This document shows positions 32,585 to 40,411 of a stretch of 45,438 nucleotides of DNA, in pieces. A program made the position numbers and the translations under genes. Source of the DNA: Rheinheimera riviphila (lineage in GTDB: Bacteria > Pseudomonadota > Gammaproteobacteria > Enterobacterales > Alteromonadaceae); contig NZ_SACS01000029.1 of the NCBI RefSeq assembly GCF_004005945.1, forward strand, positions 1 to 45,438, written 5' to 3'. Position 1 is the first letter of the stretch. Every line of letters starts with the position of its first letter. A model generated the notes under the pieces. The model ran no database searches. It was given only the letters and a program-made list of their open reading frames with translations, and was not told the DNA's origin.

Positions 32585-33538
32585 ATGGCGGCCATTGGGC
32601 GAACGAAAGCTGAACAATCGTTGACGATAGAGGCGGTGATAACCTGAGAGAACCTAATGCTGGCGTATTCGCGGGTGGTGGAAAACAAAGGTGCGGCGGG
32701 GATTGATAACCTCAGCGTGCAGAAGTTTAAAGCATGGCTGACTGTATTGGCCGAGCGTAAAAAATGCACTGATAGCAGGTAGCTACCTGCCACGGGCAAT
32801 CCGCAAAGTGGATATCCCAAAGCCAAACGGCGATGTGAGAACACTGGGCATTCCAACCGTGGTAGACCGGCTTATTTAGCAAGCGATCGCACAGACACTA
32901 ACACCTTATGTGGAACCTAAGTTTTCGAATTCCAGTTTCCTGTTACGGCTTCAGACCAAACTGCAATGTGTGGTAAGCGGCGCGACAAGCACAGCAATAC
33001 ATTCATAGTGGAAAACACTGGGTCGTAGGCATAGATTTGAAGAAATTCTTTGACCAGGTCGACTACGACATTCTGATGTCGAGGGTGGCACCTTGGGTGA
33101 GTAAGTTCTTAGGTTACAGCTACCGACATAGCACAAATCAGCCTGACTGAAGATTGCAGCCAGTAGCGTGGATAAAATCAGAAGCCTGACCATGCGAAAT
33201 GGCTCAAAATCAGTAGCAAACGCTATCAGTGAACTGACGCCAGTGTTGCGAGGGTGGATAAGCTGCTTCCGTCTGACCGAAGTGAAAGGCGTGCTCGACG
33301 AACTGGATGGCTGGATAAAGCGCAAACTGCGTTGCCTGTTATGGCGACAATGGAGGCGATCTTTTACTCGAGCCAAACTGCCGATGAAAGCAGGACTTGA
33401 TGAAGTCAGAGCTTGGCCTCACCGTGTAACCAACGGGGTGCCTGGTGGAACTCCGGTGCCAGTCATCTGAATCAAGCTATTAAGAAGCGCTGGTTCGACA
33501 GGCTGGGACTGCTATCACTGCAGAAATGCCATCGCTAG
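32585..33538 (+). pseudogene. group II intron reverse transcriptase/maturase, broken
   Basis: Homology is spread over all three frames. In order: LAYSRVVENKGAAGIDNLSV (RT0/1) after an in-frame TGA at 32645; a shift, then IPKPNGDVRTLGIPTVVDRL and a TAG at 32877; another shift to YGFRP (RT2) with a stop, then WVVGIDLKKFFDQVDYDILM (RT3). The sequence then jumps directly to KFLGYSYRH, so the RT4-RT5 part with the catalytic YADD is deleted. A further shift gives the maturase X domain (LTPVLRGWISCFRL) and the tail WFDRLGLLSL. At least three frameshifts, three stops and one deletion show it is a pseudogene. Confidence 0.9.
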
Positions 33539-33555
33539 TTCCAGTGTTAACATGA

Positions 33556-33587
33556 ACCGCCTTATGCGGAACCGCACGTACGGTGGT
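33556..33587 (+). ncRNA. group II intron domain V
   Basis: ACCGCC (33556-33561) pairs with GGTGGT (33582-33587). An inner GCG (33566-33568) pairs with CGC (33573-33575) around a GAAC loop, and ACG (33576-33578) forms the bulge opposite T33565. The triad is CGC, as in IIC introns. One expected pair (T33562 with C33581) is lost, which suggests decay. Confidence 0.75.
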
Positions 33588-33692
33588 GTGAGGGGACAGC
33601 AGGAATGATCCCGCCTCCTGCGCGATCCCCATTTGATAGAGCATGCAACTGCCCACTACAGTCGAAAAGCCGCTTTCCTAAGTTTTTATATT

Positions 33693-33718
33693 TCTATGAT
33701 AAACAGATTTATCATAGA
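33693..33718. promoter_or_regulatory. 11-bp-arm dyad upstream of lanthipeptide genes
   Basis: TCTATGATAAA (33693-33703) and TTTATCATAGA (33708-33718) are perfect inverted repeats around CAGA. The left arm contains TATGAT, a fair -10 box. It lies about 90 bases before the small peptide gene. It looks like the operator of a dimeric regulator or an element end; no T run follows, so a terminator is unlikely. Confidence 0.5.
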
Positions 33719-33805
33719 TTTGTCATTTCATCGCGACCAATTCCGCAGATAGTGATGTTGCCGTGCACTGGCTAATACCCACTAATCAACACAGGTTTTA
33801 AGCCG

Positions 33806-33922
33806 ATGAAACTTCAATTAAAAATACAATCCGTAATCAATTTATCCCAACATGGCAAATTGTTGCCAGCCAGTTTGACCTGCTGGTTCTGGAACCATAG
33901 CTATGCTGTTATCGCTTTCTGA
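33806..33922 (+). CDS. candidate lanthipeptide-like precursor peptide, 38 aa
   Basis: ATG 33806 opens a 38-codon frame that ends 20 bases inside the LanC-like gene, so translation of the two would be coupled. The N-terminal half (MKLQLKIQSVINLSQ) resembles class I lanthipeptide leaders, which are rich in Lys and Leu with an L-x-L-K pattern. The C-terminal half is hydrophobic and aromatic (LPASLTCWFWNHSYAVIAF) with Ser, Thr and one Cys. The single Cys allows only one ring. The upstream ribosome site is weak (AGG). No homologue is recognised, so this is a candidate supported mainly by context. Confidence 0.4.
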   Translation: MKLQLKIQSVINLSQHGKLLPASLTCWFWNHSYAVIAF

Positions 33923-35090
33923 AAATCAACAAATTGACCAAATTCTGAGCACGCTTGCCTTGTACTTTCAGCAGCATCATGCTCAGGAACCCGGGTTGTT
34001 GAATGGAAGAGCCGGAGAAATACTTTTCTTATATCAACTGTCACATGCAAAAGCCACTTTGGTCGATGCCAATGTTTTAACTGAGCAGCTAAAAATGTTG
34101 CTGGAGCAGGTGCGGCTGGTTGACCCACAACTAAATATTTGCAATGGCCTGACTGGTATCGCCTGGTTGTATGAGTATATCTGTGCCGGTCAGTTACGTG
34201 AATTAGATTTGAACTGCGGGCTGGATCAGTTGATTAGTGAAGCCCTTAGTGTTGAGCGTTGGACTGGCGACTTTGAATTTGTTAATGGTCTAGCTGGTTG
34301 GATGCCTTACATGCTCAGACGTTGTAATAGAGCCAAAGGCCGCGAGAACGTAGTTAATATGCTACATCATCTGCACCAACTAGCGGACAAACCGAACGCT
34401 CAACAATACGCCTGGCCAACCGCTGGTCATTCTCCATTTCGTATTAACCGTGAAACACTCACCTCGCCAGAATACAATTTGGGGCTGGCACATGGCAGCC
34501 CGGCAGTGATCGCCGCTCTGCTGCCGATATTATCGGAAAGCACTCTGGCTTTGGCGGCAACCCGTTTACTCGAGCCTGCTTTGTGCTGGTTGGAAAACCA
34601 ACGCTTCCGGCATATAGAGCATAATTGTCATTTCAGTGTGTTGTCCGGGTCTTGTCTGCCTAGTCGGCTGGGGTGGTGTTATGGCGATTTGCCGATAGCG
34701 TTGGTTTTCGCCAAAGCTGCTATCTTGCTGGGACGTACTGATTATTTGGACTTGGCGATTCAACTTGGCTTGAGCGCCACACAACGTACACCAGAGAGCA
34801 CCATTATCTGTGATACCGGTCTTTGTCATGGTAGTGCCGGAGTGATGTTGCTGTTTAGTCAATTGTTTGAGTACACTGCTGTGGACGAATTTGCAATGGC
34901 CGCACGTAGTTGGCTGCAATTTACCTTGCGGCGTTTTGAAATGCGGGGTTTAGCTGGTCTGGACAAATTTACCGGTGATGGTTATATCGCCTGTGCTGGT
35001 TTGCTAGAAGGTTATGCAGGTGTCGGACTGGCTTTACTCGCCGCACAAGGACACGACCGGCAATGGACTGAAGCTTTGCTGATAGCCTGA
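33903..35090 (+). CDS. LanC-like lanthionine synthetase (cyclase)
   Basis: The 395-residue protein has the LanC alpha-toroid pattern of Gly-rich repeats (LLNGRAGEILFLY at 32-44, NGLTGIAWLY at 81-90, LLEGYAGVGLALL at 367-379). All three catalytic motifs are present: GLAHG (194-198, His197), WCYG (258-261, Cys259) and CHG (308-310). The last two supply the zinc ligands. The enzyme would activate Cys thiols and add them to dehydrated Ser/Thr to form thioether rings. No frameshift or stop interrupts it. Its partner dehydratase next door is destroyed, so either it is a recent relic, or it acts on peptide modified elsewhere. The ATG has only a weak ribosome site, consistent with coupling to the upstream small gene. 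Confidence 0.88.
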   Translation: MLLSLSENQQIDQILSTLALYFQQHHAQEPGLLNGRAGEILFLYQLSHAKATLVDANVLTEQLKMLLEQVRLVDPQLNICNGLTGIAWLYEYICAGQLRELDLNCGLDQLISEALSVERWTGDFEFVNGLAGWMPYMLRRCNRAKGRENVVNMLHHLHQLADKPNAQQYAWPTAGHSPFRINRETLTSPEYNLGLAHGSPAVIAALLPILSESTLALAATRLLEPALCWLENQRFRHIEHNCHFSVLSGSCLPSRLGWCYGDLPIALVFAKAAILLGRTDYLDLAIQLGLSATQRTPESTIICDTGLCHGSAGVMLLFSQLFEYTAVDEFAMAARSWLQFTLRRFEMRGLAGLDKFTGDGYIACAGLLEGYAGVGLALLAAQGHDRQWTEALLIA

Positions 35091-35113
35091 AAAAATAATT
35101 ATTTGTGGTAGTG

Positions 35114-35778
35114 ATGACCAGGCAAAAGTTGAGAGCCGCCGACTTTTTTATTATCCGAGTACCAAGGCAAAGTACAAAATTCGTTTAGGATTTGCCTGCG
35201 AGCCTTGCTACGTTCAATGATTTGTTAGACAACTGGCTGACACAAGCTTCGGCTCTGGAGGCTCTGTATCTGGCCAGTCCGGCGTTACAAGAACGACTGA
35301 TGCAGACAAAGACAGCGGGAAAGTGCGAGCTGAGTCTCAGTCTGGTATTTTGCTCTTGAAATTGTGACCCTGTTCCTTAATCCGCTGGTTGCATTTGGTT
35401 TACCGTACAATTTTGAGCGGCGGTTTAGTACCGCAGCAGCACCGCCACTTCGCCCCGGGGACTGAGTTTGAAGATTTTTACGGCTCAAATCTGTGCCGAA
35501 TTATTACTGCAGGACAAACTGACCACTTTTATCCGTCAAGCGATGGCTGAGCAGTGGGGCCTGCAATGGTTTTTATTCGATATAACGATCCCGACTGGCA
35601 TCTCAGGCTCAGATTTCCCGGTGAGCCTGCGTTGTGCCGACCCGAACTACAAAGCTGACAGTCACATAAAAATGAGTGATTTACCGACGAACATGCGTTC
35701 GATCGTTATGGCGGTGAGGCATTGATGCTGCCGTTCCAGCGCTGGACGGATAAACCAGCTGGCCGGGACGGTGTGTAA
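35114..35778 (+). pseudogene. LanB-type lantibiotic dehydratase, decayed and internally deleted
   Basis: A full LanB is about 1000 residues; only about 220 codons remain. The start (ATG 35114) gives AADFFIIRVPRQ, then a TAG at 35186 and DLLDNWL plus ALYLASPALQERL, matching the LanB N-terminus (RTP and ASPSL motifs). After a large deletion, small indels connect FSTAAAPPLRPG to LKIFTAQICAELLLQDKLTT, then one missing T in a T run (35570-35574) shifts into FIRYNDPDWHLRLRFPGEP, the SpaB_C elimination domain. EHAFDRYGGEAL near the end is the matching ERYGG motif. LanB would glutamylate and dehydrate Ser/Thr of the precursor; this copy cannot. Confidence 0.82.
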
Positions 35779-36218
35779 TTATGCTAACGTAATCAGGCTA
35801 CTGGTGTAGGAAGTAAATTGCCTGGTCAAACGGGGATTGTTAACGTGCAGCATCAAATTACTGCAGGGTTCATTGCTGCATATATGTTACTAACGGGTTT
35901 TCAGAGCCTATGGCAGGGAGCAAGAGTGTGTGGTTTATGATTTTGTCCGCCATCTCGATTTGGCGACGCAAGGGAGATCTGAGTAAAAAATAATGGCGCG
36001 AAAAAGCGCAGATCAAAATTTAACCGATTTGGGAGTGCTCAACACATCTCGATCCGCTTCCTGTGTCAGAATCGCACCTGAGAAAACGAGAAGTTAACTG
36101 TTAGGTTTTAACTTCAATACTTTCAATATAAACAATGATTTATATCATTCTGATTTTATCTTCTTATTAAAGCCCCGGACAACTAAGCATTCGCGAACCG
36201 CTTTTAGCCATGACTTGT
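35779..36218. other. intergenic, possible transporter scrap
   Basis: About 440 bases without an intact gene. One frame at 35837-35938 reads GIVNVQHQITAGFIAAYML followed by LTGFQSLWQGARV. This faintly resembles the last membrane helix of peptide-exporting ABC transporters (iTaG-x-iAa pattern), which would fit a lost LanT gene. The match is too short to rely on. An FNR-like dyad is noted separately. Otherwise nothing recognised. Confidence 0.25.
36136..36147. promoter_or_regulatory. FNR-like dyad TGAT-N4-ATCA
   Basis: TGAT-TTAT-ATCA lies inside a longer palindrome AATGATTTATATCATT (36134-36149). The core matches the FNR half-sites. It is ~120 bases upstream of the rplN promoter, farther than usual for activation, and no functional gene of the insertion depends on it. 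Confidence 0.25.
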
Positions 36219-36266
36219 CACTTTCAGCAGATGTTTTTATTTTGAACTACCTATTTGCTGAAAGTG
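36219..36266. repeat. 11-bp inverted repeat at the spc promoter
   Basis: CACTTTCAGCA (36219-36229) and TGCTGAAAGTG (36256-36266) are perfect inverted repeats separated by 26 bases. The right arm ends 1 base before the extended -10 element. It may be an operator or a looped site for a dimeric regulator, or it may mark the edge of the inserted DNA. Confidence 0.5.
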
Positions 36267-36267
36267 C

Positions 36268-36276
36268 TGTTATAAT
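36268..36276 (+). promoter_or_regulatory. spc operon promoter (extended -10)
   Basis: TGTTATAAT is a perfect extended -10 (TG-N-TATAAT). No good -35 hexamer occurs at 16-18 bases, so it probably relies on the extended element. A GC-rich discriminator CACGCGCCC follows. It lets the spc operon be transcribed independently of the S10 operon terminator and the inserted DNA. Confidence 0.7.
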
Positions 36277-36320
36277 CACGCGCCCTTTTGTATGGGGGAA
36301 TGTTGTAAGTAAAAAGCATC

Positions 36321-36338
36321 GTAATCCTTCGGGATTAC
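36321..36338 (+). promoter_or_regulatory. spc leader hairpin
   Basis: GTAATCC-TTCG-GGATTAC, a 7-bp stem with a stable UUCG loop in the ~85-base rplN leader. No T run follows, so it is likely an mRNA stabilising structure. Confidence 0.55.
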
Positions 36339-36364
36339 TCGTAGTGGAATAGCGGAGCACTAAG

Positions 36365-36733
36365 ATGATCCAAATGCAATCTATGCTGGAAGTCGCAGAC
36401 AACAGCGGCGCGCGCAGCGTAATGTGTATTAAGGTCTTAGGTGGTTCGCATCGCCGTTATGCAGCAATTGGTGACGTTATCAAGATCACCGTTAAGGAAG
36501 CAATTCCTCGCGGTAAGGTCAAAAAAGGTGACGTTCTGAATGCTGTGGTGGTGCGTACACGCAAAGGCGTACGCCGTCAGGACGGTTCTTTGATCCGTTT
36601 TGATCGCAATGCAGCTGTGTTGTTAAACAACAAGCTGGAACCGATCGGCACACGTATTTTTGGACCTGTTACCCGCGAACTTCGTGGTGAAAAATTCATG
36701 AAGATCGTTTCTCTGGCCCCAGAAGTACTGTAA
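36365..36733 (+). CDS. rplN: 50S ribosomal protein L14
   Basis: L14 forms intersubunit bridges with 16S rRNA. The 122-residue protein starts [18 protein letters not shown] and has the conserved [19 protein letters not shown]. First gene of the spc operon, now driven from its own promoter. Confidence 0.98.
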   Translation: MIQMQSMLEVADNSGARSVMCIKVLGGSHRRYAAIGDVIKITVKEAIPRGKVKKGDVLNAVVVRTRKGVRRQDGSLIRFDRNAAVLLNNKLEPIGTRIFGPVTRELRGEKFMKIVSLAPEVL

Positions 36734-36742
36734 GGAGTCACC

Positions 36743-37057
36743 ATGGCTAGTAAAATCCGTCGTGATGACGAGGTTGTTGTTCTTACTGGTAAGGACAAAG
36801 GTAAACGCGGTACAGTTTCTAAAGTTTTAGTTGCTGAAGATCGTGTTTATGTTACCGGCGTGAACCTGGTTAAAAAACATCAGAAGCCTGTTCCGGCCCT
36901 GAATACACCAGGCGGTATCGTCGAGAAAGAAGCCTCGATTCATGTATCAAATGTAGCGATTTTCAACCCTGCCACTGGTAAGGCTGATCGCGTTGGTTTC
37001 CGTTTTGAAGATGGCAAGAAAGTTCGCTTCTTCAAATCGAATAATGAAAAAATCTAA
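36743..37057 (+). CDS. rplX: 50S ribosomal protein L24
   Basis: L24 starts 50S assembly and sits near the tunnel exit. The 104-residue protein opens with the KOW motif [20 protein letters not shown] and has [11 protein letters not shown]. Nine bases after rplN. Confidence 0.97.
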   Translation: MASKIRRDDEVVVLTGKDKGKRGTVSKVLVAEDRVYVTGVNLVKKHQKPVPALNTPGGIVEKEASIHVSNVAIFNPATGKADRVGFRFEDGKKVRFFKSNNEKI

Positions 37058-37077
37058 ATAGCTATTGGAGTAATACG

Positions 37078-37617
37078 ATGGCGAAACTGCATGAAATTTA
37101 TAAAGACACAGTAGTTCCTGAGCTGTTTAAACAGTTCGGCTACACTAGCGTCATGCAAGTCCCTCGGATTGTGAAAATCACACTCAACATGGGTGTGGGT
37201 GAAGCTGTTGCTGATAAGAAAGTTTTGGATAACGCCGTAGCAGATTTAACTGCTATCTCTGGTCAAAAGCCATTGGTTACTAAAGCTCGCAAGTCAGTTG
37301 CTGGTTTCAAAATCCGTGAAGGCTACCCTATTGGTGCTAAAGTGACCCTGCGTGGCGAACGTATGTGGGATTTCCTCGAGCGTTTAGTGTCTATCGCTAT
37401 TCCTCGTATCCGCGACTTCCGCGGTGTAAATCCTAAGTCGTTCGACGGCCGTGGTAACTACAGCATGGGCGTTCGTGAGCAAATCATTTTCCCTGAAATC
37501 GAATACGATAAAGTTGACGCGGTACGTGGTTTAGATATCACTATCACGACAACAGCTCGTACTGATGACGAAGGGCGTGCATTACTTGCCGCGTTTAACT
37601 TCCCATTCAAGAAATAA
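37078..37617 (+). CDS. rplE: 50S ribosomal protein L5
   Basis: L5 binds 5S rRNA in the central protuberance. The 179-residue protein has [17 protein letters not shown] and [18 protein letters not shown] sequence ([18 protein letters not shown]). In E. coli, S8 represses the spc operon by binding around the start of this gene. Confidence 0.98.
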   Translation: MAKLHEIYKDTVVPELFKQFGYTSVMQVPRIVKITLNMGVGEAVADKKVLDNAVADLTAISGQKPLVTKARKSVAGFKIREGYPIGAKVTLRGERMWDFLERLVSIAIPRIRDFRGVNPKSFDGRGNYSMGVREQIIFPEIEYDKVDAVRGLDITITTTARTDDEGRALLAAFNFPFKK

Positions 37618-37628
37618 GGTGTAGGGTC

Positions 37629-37934
37629 ATGGCAAAACAATCAATGAAAGCACGTGAAGCAAAGCGTGCAGTACTGGTAGCCAAATACGCTGAGCAACGT
37701 CATGCACTGAAGGACGCTATTGCTAACCCGGCAACTTCTGACGAAGACCGTTGGGCAGCAGTTCTGAAGTTACAGTCGTTGCCGCGTGATTCAAGCCCTG
37801 CTCGTCAACGTAATCGTTGTCGTGTAACAGGTCGTCCTCACGGTTACCTTCGCAAGTTCGGCATGAGCCGGATCAAGGTACGTGAAGCAGCGATGCGCGG
37901 TGAAATTCCTGGCCTTCGTAAGGCTAGCTGGTAA
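37629..37934 (+). CDS. rpsN: 30S ribosomal protein S14
   Basis: S14 is in the 30S head. The 101 residues are the long, zinc-independent form: only one Cys remains in the usual finger area ([19 protein letters not shown]). It starts [14 protein letters not shown]. Confidence 0.97.
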   Translation: MAKQSMKAREAKRAVLVAKYAEQRHALKDAIANPATSDEDRWAAVLKLQSLPRDSSPARQRNRCRVTGRPHGYLRKFGMSRIKVREAAMRGEIPGLRKASW

Positions 37935-37954
37935 GAATCACGGGAGTAACAGCT

Positions 37955-38347
37955 ATGAGCATGCAAGATCCAGTAGCGGATATGTTTACTCGCATCCGCA
38001 ACGGCCAAGCTGCCAAAAAGATTGCGGTTAAGATGCCATCTTCAAAAATGAAGATTGCTATCGCGAAAGTATTAAAAGACGAAGGTTACATCGAAGATTT
38101 CGCTGTGTCTGCTGACGTAAAAGCAGAGCTGGAAGTTACATTAAAGTATTTCCAGGGCAAATCAGTTATTGAGACTATCGATCGTGTTAGCCGGCCTGGT
38201 CTGCGTATCTATAAGAAACGCGGCGAATTACCAAAAGTAATGGGCGGTTTAGGTGTAGCAATTATTTCTACATCTAAAGGGTTAATGACTGACCGCGCAG
38301 CGCGCAAGGTTGGTATCGGTGGCGAAATCATCGGCTACGTAGCGTAA
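37955..38347 (+). CDS. rpsH: 30S ribosomal protein S8
   Basis: S8 is a central 16S-binding protein and the known repressor of the spc operon. The 130 residues include [12 protein letters not shown] and the C-terminal [18 protein letters not shown] signature. Confidence 0.97.
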   Translation: MSMQDPVADMFTRIRNGQAAKKIAVKMPSSKMKIAIAKVLKDEGYIEDFAVSADVKAELEVTLKYFQGKSVIETIDRVSRPGLRIYKKRGELPKVMGGLGVAIISTSKGLMTDRAARKVGIGGEIIGYVA

Positions 38348-38362
38348 CGGAGGTAGTAATCT

Positions 38363-38896
38363 ATGTCTCGTGTTGCTAAAGCCCCCATCGCCGTCCCTGC
38401 AGGTGTGACTATCACACTGAATGGTCAGAACGTCGTGGTAAAGGGTAAAAACGGCGAGTTAACGTTAAACGTTAACCCTGCAGTTGAAATCGTTGTTGAT
38501 GGTAATGTAGTTCGTACCAATCCACGTGACGGTTTTGATAACGCAGACGCACAAGCGGGTACCGCTCGCGCGTTGATCAACAACTTAGTAACTGGCGTAG
38601 CTGAAGGCTACACCCGTAAACTTGAGTTAGTTGGTGTTGGTTACCGTGCAAAAGCTGAAGGTAAAGTATTAAACCTGAGCCTTGGCTTTTCTCACCCGGT
38701 AGTGTTCGAGGTACCTAACGGTATCACGATCGAAACCCCTTCTCAGACAGAAGTGTTGGTGAAAGGTGCTGACAAACAATTAGTTGGTCAAGTCGCTGCA
38801 AACATCCGCGCGTATCGCAAACCAGAGCCTTATAAAGGTAAAGGTGTTCGTTACGCTAATGAAAACGTGCGTCGTAAAGAAGCGAAGAAAAAGTAG
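38363..38896 (+). CDS. rplF: 50S ribosomal protein L6
   Basis: L6 lies by the factor-binding site. The 177-residue protein has two similar L6 domains, [21 protein letters not shown] in the second, and ends [11 protein letters not shown]...RRKEAKKK, the usual C-terminal signature. Confidence 0.97.
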   Translation: MSRVAKAPIAVPAGVTITLNGQNVVVKGKNGELTLNVNPAVEIVVDGNVVRTNPRDGFDNADAQAGTARALINNLVTGVAEGYTRKLELVGVGYRAKAEGKVLNLSLGFSHPVVFEVPNGITIETPSQTEVLVKGADKQLVGQVAANIRAYRKPEPYKGKGVRYANENVRRKEAKKK

Positions 38897-38905
38897 GGTA
38901 GGACG

Positions 38906-39256
38906 ATGGATAAGAAACTTGCTCGTCTGCGCCGCGCTAAACGCGTTCGCAGAAATATTATCGAACAAGGTGCGAATCGCTTGGTTGTACACCGTACGCC
39001 ACGTCACATCTATGCCCAGCTTATCGCACCAAATGCTGAAGTGATTGCTGCTGCGTCTACCGTTGAAGCTTCAATCCGTGAATCGTTGAAGTACACTGGT
39101 AACGTCGACGCTGCTAAAGCTATTGGTAAGGCGATTGCTGAACGTGCACTGGCTAAAGGCGTGACGAATGTTGCCTTTGACCGCAGCGGTTTCCAGTATC
39201 ATGGTCGTGTGCAGGCGTTAGCCGACGCGGCGCGTGAAGCCGGTCTTCAATTCTAG
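38906..39256 (+). CDS. rplR: 50S ribosomal protein L18
   Basis: L18 carries 5S rRNA with L5. The 116-residue protein starts [16 protein letters not shown] and has [21 protein letters not shown] near the C-terminus. Confidence 0.97.
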   Translation: MDKKLARLRRAKRVRRNIIEQGANRLVVHRTPRHIYAQLIAPNAEVIAAASTVEASIRESLKYTGNVDAAKAIGKAIAERALAKGVTNVAFDRSGFQYHGRVQALADAAREAGLQF

Positions 39257-39265
39257 GAGTAGATC

Positions 39266-39769
39266 ATGGCTAACGTAGAAGCAAAACAACAATCTGACTT
39301 GCAAGAGAAGCTGGTTGCTGTGAATCGTGTGTCTAAAGTTGTTAAGGGTGGTCGGATTTTTTCCTTCACAGCTCTGACAGTTGTAGGCGACGGTACCGGC
39401 CGTGTTGGCTTCGGTTACGGTAAAGCACGCGAAGTACCAGCTGCTATTCAAAAAGCAATGGAAAAAGCGCGCCGTAACATGACTCAAGTTGAGTTAAACG
39501 GTAACACCCTTCATCACCCGGTTAAAGGTGTACACGCTGGTTCCAACGTGTATATGCAACCGGCTTCTGAAGGTACTGGTATTATTGCCGGTGGTGCAAT
39601 GCGCGCCGTGTTAGAAGTAGCTGGCGTACAAAACGTACTGTCTAAGTGCTACGGCTCAACTAACCCGATCAACGTGGTTCGCGCCACTATCAACGCTCTG
39701 TCTGCGATCAAATCGCCAGCACAGGTAGCCGCTAAACGTGGCTTACGCGTTGACGACATTCTGGGGTAA
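39266..39769 (+). CDS. rpsE: 30S ribosomal protein S5
   Basis: S5 helps proofread and forms part of the mRNA entry pore. The 167-residue protein has the double-stranded RNA-binding-like domain with [37 protein letters not shown], and [13 protein letters not shown]. The spectinomycin-linked loop (KVVKGGR) is intact. Confidence 0.98.
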   Translation: MANVEAKQQSDLQEKLVAVNRVSKVVKGGRIFSFTALTVVGDGTGRVGFGYGKAREVPAAIQKAMEKARRNMTQVELNGNTLHHPVKGVHAGSNVYMQPASEGTGIIAGGAMRAVLEVAGVQNVLSKCYGSTNPINVVRATINALSAIKSPAQVAAKRGLRVDDILG

Positions 39770-39775
39770 TTTGCC

Positions 39776-39958
39776 ATGGCTCAAAAAACAGTAACAGTAA
39801 CCCAAACTAAGTCTAGCATCGGTCGTTTACCGAAGCACCGCGCGACTTTAGTTGGTTTAGGCTTACGCCGTATTGGTCACACCGTAACGCTGGAAGATAC
39901 ACCTTCAGTACGCGGTATGATTAACACTGTGTATTACATGGTTAAAGTGGAGGAGTAA
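39776..39958 (+). CDS. rpmD: 50S ribosomal protein L30
   Basis: A small 60-residue protein with [20 protein letters not shown] and RRIGHTV, the family pattern. It lies 6 bases after rpsE and 3 before rplO. Confidence 0.96.
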   Translation: MAQKTVTVTQTKSSIGRLPKHRATLVGLGLRRIGHTVTLEDTPSVRGMINTVYYMVKVEE

Positions 39959-39961
39959 GCG

Positions 39962-40396
39962 ATGTTATTAAATACACTTTCTCCGGCTCCAGGCTCGAAA
40001 AAAGAGAAGCGCCGTTTAGGTCGTGGTATCGGTTCTGGCTTAGGTAAGACTGGTGGCCGTGGTCACAAAGGTCTGAAATCACGCTCTGGCGGTAAAGTAC
40101 GTCCAGGTTTTGAAGGCGGTCAAATGCCTTTGAAACAGCGTCTGCCTAAGTTTGGTTTTACGTCATTAAAAGGCTTAGTGTCTGCTGAAGTGCGTCTGCA
40201 CGAGCTGGCCTTGGTTGTTGGTGATGTAGCTGATCTGACTACTCTGGCTGAAGCGAACGTAATCACTCGCAACATCAAGTTTGCAAAGGTTGTACTGTCT
40301 GGCGAGTTAGCTCGTCCAATCACAGTAAAAGGCCTTCGTGTAACTAAAGGTGCGCGTGCTGCAATCGAAGCTGCTGGCGGCAAAGTAGAAGAATAA
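39962..40396 (+). CDS. rplO: 50S ribosomal protein L15
   Basis: L15 is a late assembly protein with a long basic N-terminal extension. The 144 residues show [21 protein letters not shown] and [20 protein letters not shown]. The final part folds into the C-terminal domain ([21 protein letters not shown]). Confidence 0.97.
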   Translation: MLLNTLSPAPGSKKEKRRLGRGIGSGLGKTGGRGHKGLKSRSGGKVRPGFEGGQMPLKQRLPKFGFTSLKGLVSAEVRLHELALVVGDVADLTTLAEANVITRNIKFAKVVLSGELARPITVKGLRVTKGARAAIEAAGGKVEE

Positions 40397-40411
40397 TAAG
40401 GATAGTACGCG

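Larger units (their letters stand above)
31962..33626 (+). mobile_element. degenerate group II intron (IIC-like)
   Basis: The 5' end starts GTGCG, the group II consensus, right after the rpsQ terminator. The 5' ~600 bases are non-coding and structured (domains I-IV), followed by a broken reverse transcriptase. A recognisable domain V (33556-33587) and a domain VI-like hairpin follow, ending near GCGCGAT at 33626. Insertion just downstream of a terminator and the CGC catalytic triad in domain V both suggest group IIC. Subclass and exact ends are inferred. The protein is dead, so the element cannot mobilise itself; whether the RNA could still splice with help is open. Confidence 0.82.

Noticed and set aside
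33168..33470. A 100-codon open frame in the intron region
   Set aside because: It is the maturase X domain remnant of the broken reverse transcriptase, with no start of its own.
33903..35090. LanM or endoglucanase-like reading of the cyclase gene
   Set aside because: It lacks the kinase/dehydratase part of LanM, and the GLAHG, WCYG and CHG set is specific to LanC-type proteins.
35468..35725. An 85-codon open frame after the cyclase
   Set aside because: Its first part is the LanB C-terminal domain; beyond the T-run shift it runs out of frame, so it is not a separate gene.
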